A DNA stretch of 57,843 bases from Bacteroidota bacterium (GCA_022561875.1 JADFQJ010000015.1:1-57843), one strand, 5' to 3'; shown: positions 26,867 through 36,203, numbered from the stretch's first letter. Program-made: numbers and translations. Notes: generated by a model from the sequence alone, not told the origin.

Positions 26867-27323
26867 ACCTGTCCAGCATTTCTTTTAATTTAATAACAGA
26901 CATCCGGCTGTATATGATATTATCTATCATTACAACGGGCGCTAAAGCACAACACCCCAGACAAGCGACACGTTCCAAATCAAACTTTCCGTCTTCTGTA
27001 GTTTCTCCGGGAGTTATATCAATTTCAGACTGTAAAGCATTTGATAAAAAATCTCCTCCTTGTACATGACAGGCTGTACCCAAACAAATTCTTATCGAAT
27101 GACGACCCGGAGGGCCAAACTTGAACTGGGAGTAGAACGTGGCAACTCCGTAAATATAACTCCTGGACACACTCAAATGTTCTGAAATCCTTACGACTGC
27201 TTCGGGAGATAGATAATCATCTTTTTCCTGAACAGCTTGAAGAATTTGGATTAAATTACTCTTGTCTTTTAGTGGGAATTTGTTTAATACAGATTGTGTG
27301 GTACTTGCAATTTTCACGTACAT
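26859..27323 (-). CDS. HydC/NuoE-like [2Fe-2S] subunit
   Basis: A 154-residue NuoE-family protein with a helical N-terminal bundle and a thioredoxin-like [2Fe-2S] domain. The ligands are C80 and C85 in CLGTACHVQGG and C121 and C125 in CLGCCALAP. It is the first gene of the minus-strand redox run, and its last codons overlap the start of the NuoF-like gene. In HydABC and similar complexes this subunit sits next to the NuoF-like subunit and extends the electron path. Confidence 0.94.
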   Translation of the reverse strand: MYVKIASTTQSVLNKFPLKDKSNLIQILQAVQEKDDYLSPEAVVRISEHLSVSRSYIYGVATFYSQFKFGPPGRHSIRICLGTACHVQGGDFLSNALQSEIDITPGETTEDGKFDLERVACLGCCALAPVVMIDNIIYSRMSVIKLKEMLDRYE

Positions 27324-27462
27324 GTGATTTTCATGATGTTCTAAAAATATGAAAAAAATATTAATTTCTTTGAAGTTTCGGGGTTAATCCCTCTTGTTGG
27401 AAGAAGGTTAGCAGGAAAATTTGTAATTTGGCACTTTATTTTATAAGCAAAAATATTCAGAT

Positions 27463-27768
27463 ATGGCAAGTTTAAGAGACATAAAGAAAGAGATCAATGG
27501 CTTGACAAACGAGGTTATCTTCGATTGTTTTTTGTATCTATATATGCATAAGGATAAAAACAAGATAGAGGTAACCAGGATAATGAAAAACACGTTAAAG
27601 ACGCGTAATGGCTTGATATACAAGGTAAATCATACTGATTCCGAGGATCGGAAAAAAATTAAAAAACACTTCAGCAAAATAAAGGGTGAATTGGTTGATA
27701 AAATGGATGGATATTTTAAAAAGTTGAGTGAGATAACCAAAGAAACTAAGAACAGTATAAAAAAGTAA
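27463..27768 (+). CDS. Small conserved charged protein of unknown function
   Basis: A 101-residue, lysine-rich, mostly helical protein beginning MASLRDIKKEINGLTNEV. I recall this N-terminus from a small hypothetical family present throughout Bacteroidota; no function is known to me. No signal peptide, membrane segment or metal motif is seen. It ends 16 bases before the acylphosphatase gene, and a shared transcript is likely. Confidence 0.75.
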   Translation: MASLRDIKKEINGLTNEVIFDCFLYLYMHKDKNKIEVTRIMKNTLKTRNGLIYKVNHTDSEDRKKIKKHFSKIKGELVDKMDGYFKKLSEITKETKNSIKK

Positions 27769-27784
27769 TCAGCAGGAGAAGAAT

Positions 27785-28057
27785 TTGAAGACTCATTATT
27801 CCATACAAATCTATGGACGTGTCCAGAATATTGGTTTCAGGTATTTTGCGGTTATGAAGGCAGGCGAGTACCAGATATGCGGGACAGTGAGAAATGAACC
27901 GGATGAAACTGTGGTGATCGAAGCTGAAGGAGCAAGGGAACAACTGGATATTTTTCTTGCTGATATAAAAAAAGGACCGGGTTGGGCACGGGTTGATGAT
28001 GTAAAAGTCACACAACTTCCTGTTGCTGACTATACCGACTTCAGAGTGGTGTATTGA
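27785..28057 (+). CDS. Acylphosphatase
   Basis: A 90-residue acylphosphatase that hydrolyses acyl phosphates such as acetyl phosphate or carbamoyl phosphate. The catalytic signature is intact: the phosphate-binding loop GRVQNIGFRYF with its arginine, and the catalytic asparagine in CGTVRNEPD. The start is TTG, supported by an AGGAG ribosome-binding sequence about seven bases upstream and by the position of the KTHYSIQIYGRVQ strand. Length is normal for the family. Confidence 0.93.
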   Translation: MKTHYSIQIYGRVQNIGFRYFAVMKAGEYQICGTVRNEPDETVVIEAEGAREQLDIFLADIKKGPGWARVDDVKVTQLPVADYTDFRVVY

Positions 28058-28105
28058 GGTACGAAAATATTTCACCCTGGATGGAGCATATTGACTTAAC
28101 CTTAA

Positions 28106-28136
28106 CCCGTAACTCGAAGCCCGAAACTCTTTACAC
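28106..28136 (-). repeat. Inverted fragment of the GAGTTTCGGG dispersed repeat
   Basis: The reverse complement reads AGAGTTTCGGGCTTCGAGTT, closely matching the core of the repeats at 29314-29433 and 31660-31773. It lies between the acylphosphatase and AmrS stop codons. Confidence 0.6.
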
Positions 28137-28186
28137 TGCATCACAACTCTTAAATAGGTTTTGCATTGCGGAAAACAGGAATGGTA

Positions 28187-29191
28187 CTAAACATGTTCCA
28201 TTATTTTCTTATTGCAATTGGTGCAATGTCCCTGTATGGTGAGTCCTTCAATTCGCGTACTGTAACCCGATCTACTGATAATAAGGCTGTTGCACTCCTG
28301 ACAATAAGTGTCTTTTCCTGTATTAACGGCAATATTACCAAGAAATACATAGTTTAAATAATCTGATGCAATCTCATAAAATCGTTCAAGGGTGGCAATA
28401 GGTGTGGCAGGAATATTCATTCTGTATGTAGGAAAATACCTGGAGATATGCAGTACGGTATCCTTGCCTGTTTCATCGCTGATCCATTTGACCATTTCCC
28501 TGAACTTATTATCGTCATCATTCAAACCAGGGATCACCAGGTTTGTGATCTCAAGATGCTTTCCGGCTTTTTTTATCGATCTGATGCTTTCTTTAACCGG
28601 AGCAAGAGCAGACTTGGTGTATTTGTGGTAAAATTCTTCTGTAAAGGCTTTCAGGTCCACGTTCCAGGCATCAATTACTTCAAGGAGGTCTGACAGAGGT
28701 TCTTTATTGACATATCCGTTAGTAACCATTACATTATACAGACTTTCCCGGTGAGCTTTTGCAGCAGTTTCCATAACAAACTCAAACCAGATTATCGGTT
28801 CGTTGTATGTATAAGCAATTCCGTGATTGTCTTTTTTTTCAGTTGCAATTCTGACAATATCCTCCGGACTGTAAGATTCCCTGTTCAGAAGATTAGCTAC
28901 TTTTGATTGTGAGATATCGTAATTTTGGCAGAATTTGCATTTCAGGTTACAACCAAATGTGCCAACTGACAAAATAGTCTGCCCGGGATGAAAGTGGTAA
29001 AGTGGTTTTTTTTCAATGGGATCCATATGAAGTGCAGACACTTTGCCGTAATTTTCCGGTACTATTTTGCCATTCTGATTTCTTCTGACCATACATATTC
29101 CATATTGCCCCTCTGCAAGAATACATTCCTGAGGGCAAAGTTGGCACTGCACTTTCCCGTTTAACTTATTGTAATATTTACCTTCTGTCAT
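28187..29191 (-). CDS. amrS: AmmeMemoRadiSam system radical SAM enzyme AmrS
   Basis: A 334-residue radical SAM protein of the AmrS (PflA-like) family. The [4Fe-4S]/SAM motif is C81-x3-C85-x2-C88 (GTFGCNLKCKFCQN). It is preceded by an N-terminal cysteine cluster (C16, C19, C23, C33) and followed by a C-terminal zinc-ribbon-like tail (CQEC...CTNCNKK). The family is named for its linkage to Memo and AMMECR1 proteins, neither of which is in this window. The reaction is not established. It is consistent with an anaerobic lifestyle. Confidence 0.9.
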   Translation of the reverse strand: MTEGKYYNKLNGKVQCQLCPQECILAEGQYGICMVRRNQNGKIVPENYGKVSALHMDPIEKKPLYHFHPGQTILSVGTFGCNLKCKFCQNYDISQSKVANLLNRESYSPEDIVRIATEKKDNHGIAYTYNEPIIWFEFVMETAAKAHRESLYNVMVTNGYVNKEPLSDLLEVIDAWNVDLKAFTEEFYHKYTKSALAPVKESIRSIKKAGKHLEITNLVIPGLNDDDNKFREMVKWISDETGKDTVLHISRYFPTYRMNIPATPIATLERFYEIASDYLNYVFLGNIAVNTGKDTYCQECNSLIISRSGYSTRIEGLTIQGHCTNCNKKIMEHV

Positions 29192-29205
29192 ATATGTTTA
29201 TTTAT

Positions 29206-29433
29206 AACTATTCAGTGACTAAATAAAGAAGTGCCTAAAGTGCCTAAAGTGCCTAAAGTGCCTAAAGTTATAAATTACTAAACCTCTAACCTTACTCATC
29301 TCTCTTACTTCTACATTCTTCTAAAGTGTTACGAGTTTCGGGTTACGAGTTCACGCCTCTTCGGCCCTTTGCTCTTCTCTCTTCACTTTTGCCTTCTGCC
29401 TTTTGCCTTTTGCCTTTTTTTCTCCTTACTCAC
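29206..29433. repeat. Dispersed repeat block, copy A
   Basis: The block begins ACTATTCAGTGACTAAA (29208-29224), continues with four tandem copies of GTGCCTAAA (29231-29266) and ends with a segment starting CATTCTTC.AAAGTGTTACG (29314-29433). Both outer segments recur in the same order at 31376-31392 and 31660-31773, on the other side of the antiporter gene. The intergenic stretch 29192-29447 contains no gene. Confidence 0.85.
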
Positions 29434-29447
29434 CTTACTCACCTCAT

Positions 29448-31367
29448 TCATTCAAATCTGAGTCTGATTTCTTCAATACTTTCAACCGACCCAACAAGAG
29501 TAAGAATATCCCCGAGCCTTAATCTGGTATATCCTGTTGAAATGATCATATGCCCTCTTCTTTGTGTTGAGAGTATCAGAATATCTGCAGGAAGATGAAG
29601 GTCTCTGAGGGCAATGCCGTGAAGGTCAGGATTCCGTACAACGATTTCAACTGTATCCTGGTTTTCTTCCATGCCAAGAAGTAAAGAAGTTGCCATGGGC
29701 GACCGGACAAAATGGTCGAGCAGACTGACTATTGCAGTTGAGGGTTCAACAATTTTTACTCCCAGATCATGAAACTTGCTAAAATTATCTCTGTTGTTTA
29801 GGCGAACAACCAGGTCGTGAGTCCCATAATTTTCATAAGCCAGTTCACATATTGTAAGATTTTCAATATCAGTTTTAAGCGCAATTATTGCTTCAACCTT
29901 TCCTGCTTCCAGGTTTTCAAGAGTTTCATAATTAATTTCAGGACAATACTCTATTGAAATATTCTCAATTCCAGGTTCGTTGATCCCTTTCATGGAAGTT
30001 ACAATTTTTACATCCCATCCATGATTGGCAAGTTGTCTTGCAAGTGCCATTGCCTGGGCTTCATATCCGAAAATTATTGCACGCTGACTTTCGGCAGGCA
30101 AGTTGCTTTTGGCACGGGAATGATCTTCACCTGCAATTCCTATTGCCCATTTAAACAAGGGAGGACCCACCATCTGGTTTATAACAATGACGGCAAACAT
30201 TATAGTGGCAAACTCTGTACCCCATCCCGGGAATTCACCGGCTACTACAGATACAAGCCCGATACTTACACCTGCCTGGGTTATGAAAGACATCCAGGAA
30301 ATTCTTGTATAGCGCAATGGATCTCCTGCCATGACACTTCCGGTAAATGCCCCAATGGAAATAGCTGCCAGACGGATAATAAAAAACACTAAACCAACCA
30401 TCCAGACTTCTGCCAGGTAATCGATAGAGATGGAGGCGCCAATAAGAGTAAAGAACGCAACATATACATAGGGCACCGTATCATGTATTATCTTCAGGAA
30501 TTCTCTCCTGTATCGTGTGAAATTTGTAACGTAAAAGCTGGCAATAATACATATAAGCAAAGGTTCGGTATAAAAATCAATTTCAAAATAGAGATTACCA
30601 GCATGTCTGAGAAAGTCAGACAATAAGTAGATTCCTAATCCTGATAGCAGGATCAGGAAACTCTTTACAGTCCGGGATTGCTTTCCGGATAGTATAAAAA
30701 GAAGCCCCTGTCCGAGAAGCCAGCCCATAAAAAAAGAAGCAGTAAGTTCTGATACTAAAATGAGAACATATTTCAGATTAAATGATGTATCGGAGATAAG
30801 AGTATTAACGATTGAGATAATAATTGCGAAAAGAATAATTACCAATACATCAAGCAATACTGTAACTCCCATGGCAGTGCGTGTGAACGGACCTTTGGCT
30901 CGGAGTTCATTGATCACTGCAATAGCAGATGCAGGGGAACGAGCTGCAAATATGGTTCCTGCGAGAAGAGAAATTCCAAGTCGGGTACTGATATCGAAAT
31001 TACTAAGAAATGGTATCATGTTGCTTACAAGGAAGATAGCTATGCTTGAAAATATAAAGGTGATAGAGAGTAAGCAAATAGTTATCCATCGAATGCTTTT
31101 CATCCGGCTTCTGTACTCCTTCAGATACAATTCTGCACCGGCAGCAAAAGCAATGAAAGCCAGGGATATCTCATTTACAAATTTAAGTTTCTCTGGGGCT
31201 TCAGCAGGGATCAGTCCAAGAATTTGCGGACCTGTAATTATTCCAATTACAAGAAGCCCGGTTACCAGAGGTAGATGTATCTTTTTGAATAAGAATGATA
31301 ATCGTTGAGAAGCAACCAGTATAATTATGAATCCGGCAACTATACTTATTATTTCCCAGTATTCCAT
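29448..31367 (-). CDS. CPA2-type cation:proton antiporter with TrkA-N and TrkA-C domains
   Basis: A 639-residue membrane protein. Residues about 1-410 form 12 or so transmembrane segments of the Na+/H+ exchanger (Kef-like) type; GISLLAGTIFAARSPASA contains the conserved unwound-helix region. Residues about 425-545 are a Rossmann RCK/TrkA-N domain (AIIFGYEAQAMALARQLANH) and about 560-639 a TrkA-C domain (IVVRNPDLHGIALRDL), giving cytoplasmic control by nucleotide or ligand. It exchanges K+ or Na+ for protons across the inner membrane. The gene stands alone between two copies of a non-coding repeat. Confidence 0.92.
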   Translation of the reverse strand: MEYWEIISIVAGFIIILVASQRLSFLFKKIHLPLVTGLLVIGIITGPQILGLIPAEAPEKLKFVNEISLAFIAFAAGAELYLKEYRSRMKSIRWITICLLSITFIFSSIAIFLVSNMIPFLSNFDISTRLGISLLAGTIFAARSPASAIAVINELRAKGPFTRTAMGVTVLLDVLVIILFAIIISIVNTLISDTSFNLKYVLILVSELTASFFMGWLLGQGLLFILSGKQSRTVKSFLILLSGLGIYLLSDFLRHAGNLYFEIDFYTEPLLICIIASFYVTNFTRYRREFLKIIHDTVPYVYVAFFTLIGASISIDYLAEVWMVGLVFFIIRLAAISIGAFTGSVMAGDPLRYTRISWMSFITQAGVSIGLVSVVAGEFPGWGTEFATIMFAVIVINQMVGPPLFKWAIGIAGEDHSRAKSNLPAESQRAIIFGYEAQAMALARQLANHGWDVKIVTSMKGINEPGIENISIEYCPEINYETLENLEAGKVEAIIALKTDIENLTICELAYENYGTHDLVVRLNNRDNFSKFHDLGVKIVEPSTAIVSLLDHFVRSPMATSLLLGMEENQDTVEIVVRNPDLHGIALRDLHLPADILILSTQRRGHMIISTGYTRLRLGDILTLVGSVESIEEIRLRFE

Positions 31368-32165
31368 AATGCAAACTATTCAGTGACTAAAAAAAGAAGC
31401 GCCTAAAATGCTAAAATACTAAAATATCTAAAATTAGAGAACGTTTGGCGGCAGCCAAACCTCACGAACGGGTGGTGGGAAGAATTGCTGGAGTGAGTAA
31501 TCGTGAATCGCGAGTCGTGAAGAGTGAAGAATTCATGTTTCATTTTTCGGTTAAAATTTGTGCATACCATTAAAGCATAATAAGTATACGGATTTCGCGA
31601 ACGAAGTGAAGCAATCTCTCCTGACTTTTCGAAAAGCTCATGACAGTCCATCTATTTTGCATTCTTCCAAAGTGTTACGAGTTTCGGGTTTCGAGTTACG
31701 AGTTCACGCCTCTTCGCCCTTTGCTCTTCTCTCTTCACTTTTGCCTTTTGCCTTTTATTCTCCTTACTCACCTACTTCCCTACTTACCTACTCACCTCTT
31801 TTCATTTACTCATTTACTAATTTCTTCACTTTAACTGGATAATTACTCAAAAGATAAGAAAAATTGATTTAATCTGATGCTTCATATTTGATTTTTGTAA
31901 ATAATAAAAAAATGACACTGAAAAATTTTATGCAATATTTTATTACAGGAAATTAATTTTTTTCAAAAAAAGTTATACTTTAGAAGGAATTTTTGAAAGT
32001 TCTTGCTGAAAGGATTAAGAAGCTAAAAACGTAACAAGAAGAATTGATTGTAAGGATTTTGATACCAAAGCTTTATCTTAAAAATACATTTAAGGTAGAG
32101 AAAATTGTTTGTACTTATACCACCAGGCTTTCTTAGCCTGTTTTATTCATTTATACACTAAAACC
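31368..32165. repeat. 798-bp non-coding stretch: dispersed repeat block, copy B, plus AT-rich leader
   Basis: No convincing gene is seen. ACTATTCAGTGACTAAA (31376-31392) and 31660-31773 repeat parts of copy A at 29206-29433. Inserted between them is a GCGAACGAAGTGAAGCAATC element (31591-31668) related to the one at 39786-39862. The remaining 31775-32165 is AT-rich and presumably contains the leader of the DUF1080 gene; no TAnnTTTG box stood out. Apparent open frames here are translations of repeats. Confidence 0.75.
31591..31668. repeat. GCGAACGAAGTGAAGC dispersed element, copy 1
   Basis: Starts GATTTCGCGAACGAAGTGAA and ends TCTATTTTGCATTC. It aligns through its whole length with 39786-39862 at roughly three quarters identity by eye. 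Its translation on the minus strand gives an IASLRSRN-like string also seen from copy 2, which explains a spurious open frame. Confidence 0.7.
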
Positions 32166-32951
32166 ATGAAGAAAAGTAATATTTTTTATGTACTGGGTGC
32201 AATAATCCTGATTTTTATGTTAATGGATTGTGGAGACAAAAAAGATAAAAAGACAAATGCTCAGACAGACCAGGAAATTCAGATTATCCAGGATGAGGTA
32301 TTGATAAATAACTTATCTGAAGATGAGGTTCAGGGAGGATGGAAACTTCTGTTTGATGGCAAGACTACAAATGGCTGGCGCGGATTTAATGCGGATACTA
32401 TCAGTACAGGCTGGATAGTTGAAGATGGTTGTTTGATGACACTTGGAAAAGGAGGTGATATTGGTGGTGATATAATTACGGAAGAGGAATTTGAGAACTT
32501 TGAACTGAAGTGGGAATGGAAAATATCTGCAACCGGTAATAGTGGAATATTATATCGTGTTCTTGAGGGAGATTATCCGGCGGTTTATGCAACAGGACCG
32601 GAATACCAGTTAATTGATGACATTGGTTTTCCGCAGAAGCTGGAAAAGTGGCAGACAACCGGAGCAAATTATGCTATGCACCCACCACAGAATGCAAAAA
32701 TAAAACCGGTTGGTAAGTGGAATTCATCGAAGATTTTAATAAACGGATCACATGTAGAACACTGGCTTAATGGAGAAAAGGTGGTTGAATATGAGCTCTG
32801 GTCAGACGAATGGAAAGAGAACGTGAATTCCGGTAAATGGAAAGAATATCCTGGATACGGACTTGCTTCGAAGGGACATATTTCTCTTCAGGATCATGGC
32901 AGCAAGGTTTGGTTTAGGAATATTAAAATTCGTGAATTGAATGATGAATAA
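32166..32951 (+). CDS. DUF1080 / 3-keto-disaccharide hydrolase domain lipoprotein
   Basis: A 261-residue lipoprotein: a hydrophobic leader ends in FMLMDC, with the cysteine about residue 22. The ATG at 32166 is preferred to the in-frame start at 32109 because it puts the signal peptide at the N-terminus. The rest is one jelly-roll domain of the 3-keto-disaccharide hydrolase (DUF1080) family: GGWKLLFDGKTTNGWRG, ATGNSGILYRV, GPEYQLIDD, HWLNGEKVVEYELW and GHISLQDHGSKVWFRNIKI. Characterised relatives cleave 3-keto-glycosides after oxidation by Gfo/Idh/MocA partners, several of which lie downstream. A second DUF1080 gene is at 45835. Confidence 0.92.
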   Translation: MKKSNIFYVLGAIILIFMLMDCGDKKDKKTNAQTDQEIQIIQDEVLINNLSEDEVQGGWKLLFDGKTTNGWRGFNADTISTGWIVEDGCLMTLGKGGDIGGDIITEEEFENFELKWEWKISATGNSGILYRVLEGDYPAVYATGPEYQLIDDIGFPQKLEKWQTTGANYAMHPPQNAKIKPVGKWNSSKILINGSHVEHWLNGEKVVEYELWSDEWKENVNSGKWKEYPGYGLASKGHISLQDHGSKVWFRNIKIRELNDE

Positions 32952-33035
32952 TTCCATAATTCCTCCAAAGGAGTACCTGTAGTACAGTATTCCTGTTTTT
33001 TACTTAAAACGACTTTTTATAAAAAAAATGATGTT

Positions 33036-35654
33036 ATGAAACGAATTTTTTTACTATTATCGGTAACCTTATTGCTTCACACAAGCCTTTTAAACGGGCA
33101 GACAAATATTCCGGTTCCGGAGGATCATTTTGGATTCAAACCCGGAACAGACAGGATGCTTTTCGATTATGAAGAGCTGATTGAATATTTTAATCAACTT
33201 GATAAAGCATCCCCGAAATTCAAATTGATCAGTATCGGAAAATCACCAATGGGAAAACCAATCTATATAGGATTTATTTCATCAGCAGAAAATATTGATA
33301 ATCTTGAGCAACTGAAAATAATAAACAGGGAACTTGCTTTGAATCCTGAGATACCGGATGCTGAAAGGGTAAAAATGATCAATGAGGGTAAAGTCTTTGT
33401 GCTCGGTACTCTCTCTATGCATTCAGGCGAGGTGGGTCCTTCACAGGCCTCAACACTTATTGCCCATCAATTAGTTACATCGAACAATCCCAAAACGCTG
33501 GAATGGCTTAACAATGTGGTGTATATGATGATTCCCTGCCATAATCCTGATGGGATGGATATGATAGTGAACAATTACAGGAAATACAAAGGAACAAAGT
33601 ATGAAGGAGCATCTTTACCAAGGGTTTATCATAAGTATGTAGGGCACGATAATAATCGTGATTTTGTTATTCTTTCCCAGGAAGATACAAAAGCGATCGC
33701 CCGTATTTACAATACCGACTGGCTGCCACAAGTGCTGGTTGAGAAACACCAGATGGGATCAACCGGCCCACGCTATTTTGTTCCACCTCCTCATGACCCG
33801 ATTGCCCAGAATATTGACGCAGGTATATGGAACTGGATCGGAATATTCGGGCAAAATATGATCAAAGATATGACAAGAGATGGATTGTCGGGAATATCAC
33901 AACATTACTTGTTCGACGATTACTGGCCCGGGTCGACAGAGACTTGTATCTGGAAAAATGTAATAGGTTTCCTTACTGAAAGTGCCAGCGTAAAAGATGC
34001 TTCACCTGTTTATATAGAACCCAATGAACTGAATGTCAGAGGGAAGGGATTGTCCGAATATAAGAAAGGTATAAATATGCCGGAGCCATGGGAAGGTGGA
34101 TGGTGGAGACTTGGTGACATAGTGGATTATGAAATATCTTCCACTATGTCTATTCTCAAAACTGCTTCATTGCATCGTGAGGATATTCTGAAGTTCAGAA
34201 ATGATATCTGCCGAAGCGAAGTGGAGCGCGGAAAAACAGAGCCTCCGTTTTATTATGTGTTTCCTGAGAAACAACATGATCCGGGTGAACTGGTGAACCT
34301 CGTTGCATTGTTGAAAGAGCATGGTGTTGCGGTTTACCGCTTGCAGGAAGATCATAGTCTGGAAGGACATGCTTTTAAAAGCGGTGATATAGTTGTTCCG
34401 CTTGCCCAGCCTTACCGTCCTTTCATCAAGGAGGTTCTGGAAGCCCAGGAATACCCTGTCAGGCATTATACACCTGGTGGTGAAATTATTAAACCATACG
34501 ATATTACAACATGGTCTCTTCCTCTGCATCGCAATGTGAGATCCTTTGAGATCGAGACACGATGTAAGGATTTTGAAGCGAAGATCGAAAAAATTGAGGG
34601 AGATTTCAACCTGCTTGATTCCGCTCCGGAGAAATATTGGGCAGCTCTCTTTTCAGTTAAAATGAACTATAGTTACAAAGCTGCATTTACAGCTATGAAA
34701 AGAGGACTTAAGGTTGACAGGCTTACAACAAGCATTAAAATCAAAGATGTTCTTTATCCGAAGGGCAGCTTTGTTATTTACAACAAAGGAACAGCAGAAG
34801 ATGCACTATCTGAAATTGTTGAGCAAATGGGTGTACAGCCTGGTTATCTGGTTGAGAAAGAAAATATCAAAGTAAACCAATTTATAGTTCCAAGAATAGC
34901 TCTTATCGAAACTTATACACACGATATGGATGCCGGATGGACGCGGTTTGTTTTTGATTCATATAATATTCCGTACACTGTAATTCATCCGCAGGAGATT
35001 AATGATAAGGATCTCGAAGACGAGTTGGATGTTATTGTGTTTCCTGACGCGAGTAAATCCCTGTTGATGAAAGGAAAATATAGCCGTGACGGCAAAGAAT
35101 ATGTTAGTAGTTACCCACCTGAATATGCAAAAGGGATGGGTAAAGAAGGACTGAAAAAAGTTCTCGAATTTGTTGATAAAGGAGGAGTTGTTGTTTCATG
35201 GGGGCAATCAACCGCCCTGTTTGAAGGCATTATGGAAATTGGCGAAAAAGAAAACAAAGAGGAATTCCAGTTGCCTTTCAGGGATGTTTCTTCCGATCTT
35301 AGAAAATCGGGTTTGTATGTGGCTGGCGCTCTTATACGGGTTCAGTTAAAGGATGATCATCCGCTGACTCTCGGAATGCCGGATGAAATTGGAATATTCT
35401 ACCGTGGAAAGCCTGCTTTTACAACTTCATTGCCGGGATTCGATACCGACAGGCGAATAATAGCATCATTTCCTGAAAAGGATCTGCTCTTGAGCGGATA
35501 CAGTGAAAAGGAAAAACTTCTTGGTCGAAAAGCTGCAATGGTTTGGCTGAAAAAAGGCAAAGGACAATTAGTTATATTCGCGTTCAATCCGCAGTTCAGA
35601 GCTTCTACACAGAGCGCTTATAAATTACTCTTCAATTCTATCCTGTTACCATAA
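33036..35654 (+). CDS. M14 family zinc carboxypeptidase-like exported protein
   Basis: An 872-residue protein with a signal peptide (residues 1-21). Residues about 40-350 are an M14 peptidase domain. The zinc-binding pair H129-x2-E132 is in LSMHSGEVGPSQ, the substrate-binding region is CHNPDGMDMIVNNYRKYKGT, and GHDNNRDFVILSQEDT and VEKHQMGSTGPRYFVPPP follow. The C-terminal 450 residues are beta-rich and include a part reminiscent of class I amidotransferase-like folds (GGVVVSWGQSTALFEGI), a pattern usual in these large Bacteroidota M14 proteins. It would act in the periplasm or outer membrane on peptides. It lies 84 bases after the DUF1080 gene and 57 bases before the DoxX-like gene. Confidence 0.9.
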   Translation: MKRIFLLLSVTLLLHTSLLNGQTNIPVPEDHFGFKPGTDRMLFDYEELIEYFNQLDKASPKFKLISIGKSPMGKPIYIGFISSAENIDNLEQLKIINRELALNPEIPDAERVKMINEGKVFVLGTLSMHSGEVGPSQASTLIAHQLVTSNNPKTLEWLNNVVYMMIPCHNPDGMDMIVNNYRKYKGTKYEGASLPRVYHKYVGHDNNRDFVILSQEDTKAIARIYNTDWLPQVLVEKHQMGSTGPRYFVPPPHDPIAQNIDAGIWNWIGIFGQNMIKDMTRDGLSGISQHYLFDDYWPGSTETCIWKNVIGFLTESASVKDASPVYIEPNELNVRGKGLSEYKKGINMPEPWEGGWWRLGDIVDYEISSTMSILKTASLHREDILKFRNDICRSEVERGKTEPPFYYVFPEKQHDPGELVNLVALLKEHGVAVYRLQEDHSLEGHAFKSGDIVVPLAQPYRPFIKEVLEAQEYPVRHYTPGGEIIKPYDITTWSLPLHRNVRSFEIETRCKDFEAKIEKIEGDFNLLDSAPEKYWAALFSVKMNYSYKAAFTAMKRGLKVDRLTTSIKIKDVLYPKGSFVIYNKGTAEDALSEIVEQMGVQPGYLVEKENIKVNQFIVPRIALIETYTHDMDAGWTRFVFDSYNIPYTVIHPQEINDKDLEDELDVIVFPDASKSLLMKGKYSRDGKEYVSSYPPEYAKGMGKEGLKKVLEFVDKGGVVVSWGQSTALFEGIMEIGEKENKEEFQLPFRDVSSDLRKSGLYVAGALIRVQLKDDHPLTLGMPDEIGIFYRGKPAFTTSLPGFDTDRRIIASFPEKDLLLSGYSEKEKLLGRKAAMVWLKKGKGQLVIFAFNPQFRASTQSAYKLLFNSILLP

Positions 35655-35711
35655 AAATATTTAAATTTGATTTTTTTAAACAGATTTAAAAACAAAAGGC
35701 AGAATATTATT

Positions 35712-36203
35712 ATGTGTAATAGTAAGAATTATTCAAAAAGCCAGCTATACTTGCTTGTAGCATTAAGGGTGGTGATAGGCTGGCATTTTCTTTATGAAGG
35801 TATAGTTAAGCTGGCAAACCCCAACTGGTCGTCAGTTGGATTTTTATTAGACTCTCAAGGAATTTTTAGCGGTTTCTTTCATTCCTTAGCGTCCAATCCG
35901 GATGTTCTGAGTGTTGTTGATACATTGAACATTGCAGCATTGACGCTGATTGGCCTGGGATTAATACTTGGTTCATTTACGCGGTTAGCAACTATTGGCG
36001 GTATCGTTTTATTAGCCTTCTACTATCTTTCGCATCCGCCTTTTGTTGGATTGAAATATGCCATGCCGATGGAAGGAAATTACCTGGTTGTGAGCAAGAA
36101 TCTGATAGAACTGATGGCGCTTTGTGTGTTGCTGGTGTTTCCCACAGGGACTATCCTGGGACTTGACCGGATGAATTATCTGATTAGAAATAAAAAAAAA
36201 TAG
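35712..36203 (+). CDS. DoxX-like integral membrane protein
   Basis: A 163-residue protein with about four transmembrane helices and the DoxX/DoxD pattern RVVIGWHFLYEGIVKLANP near the N-terminus. ATG 35712 is preferred; the frame stays open to a TTG at 35667, but that adds a short basic stretch not typical of the family. DoxX relatives include subunits of thiosulfate:quinone oxidoreductase and redox-related membrane proteins, so a quinone-linked role is possible but not shown. It precedes a Tat-leader Gfo/Idh/MocA gene by 33 bases and probably shares its transcript. Confidence 0.85.
   Translation: MCNSKNYSKSQLYLLVALRVVIGWHFLYEGIVKLANPNWSSVGFLLDSQGIFSGFFHSLASNPDVLSVVDTLNIAALTLIGLGLILGSFTRLATIGGIVLLAFYYLSHPPFVGLKYAMPMEGNYLVVSKNLIELMALCVLLVFPTGTILGLDRMNYLIRNKKK

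Noticed and set aside
29231-29266. CRISPR array
   Set aside because: The nine-base units are directly adjacent with no spacers, and no cas gene is present.
31403-31842. Open frames on both strands in the 31.4-31.8 kb gap
   Set aside because: They translate dispersed repeats (strings such as IASLRSRN and RVSGFELRV, also produced by other repeat copies). No start context or homology supports a gene.
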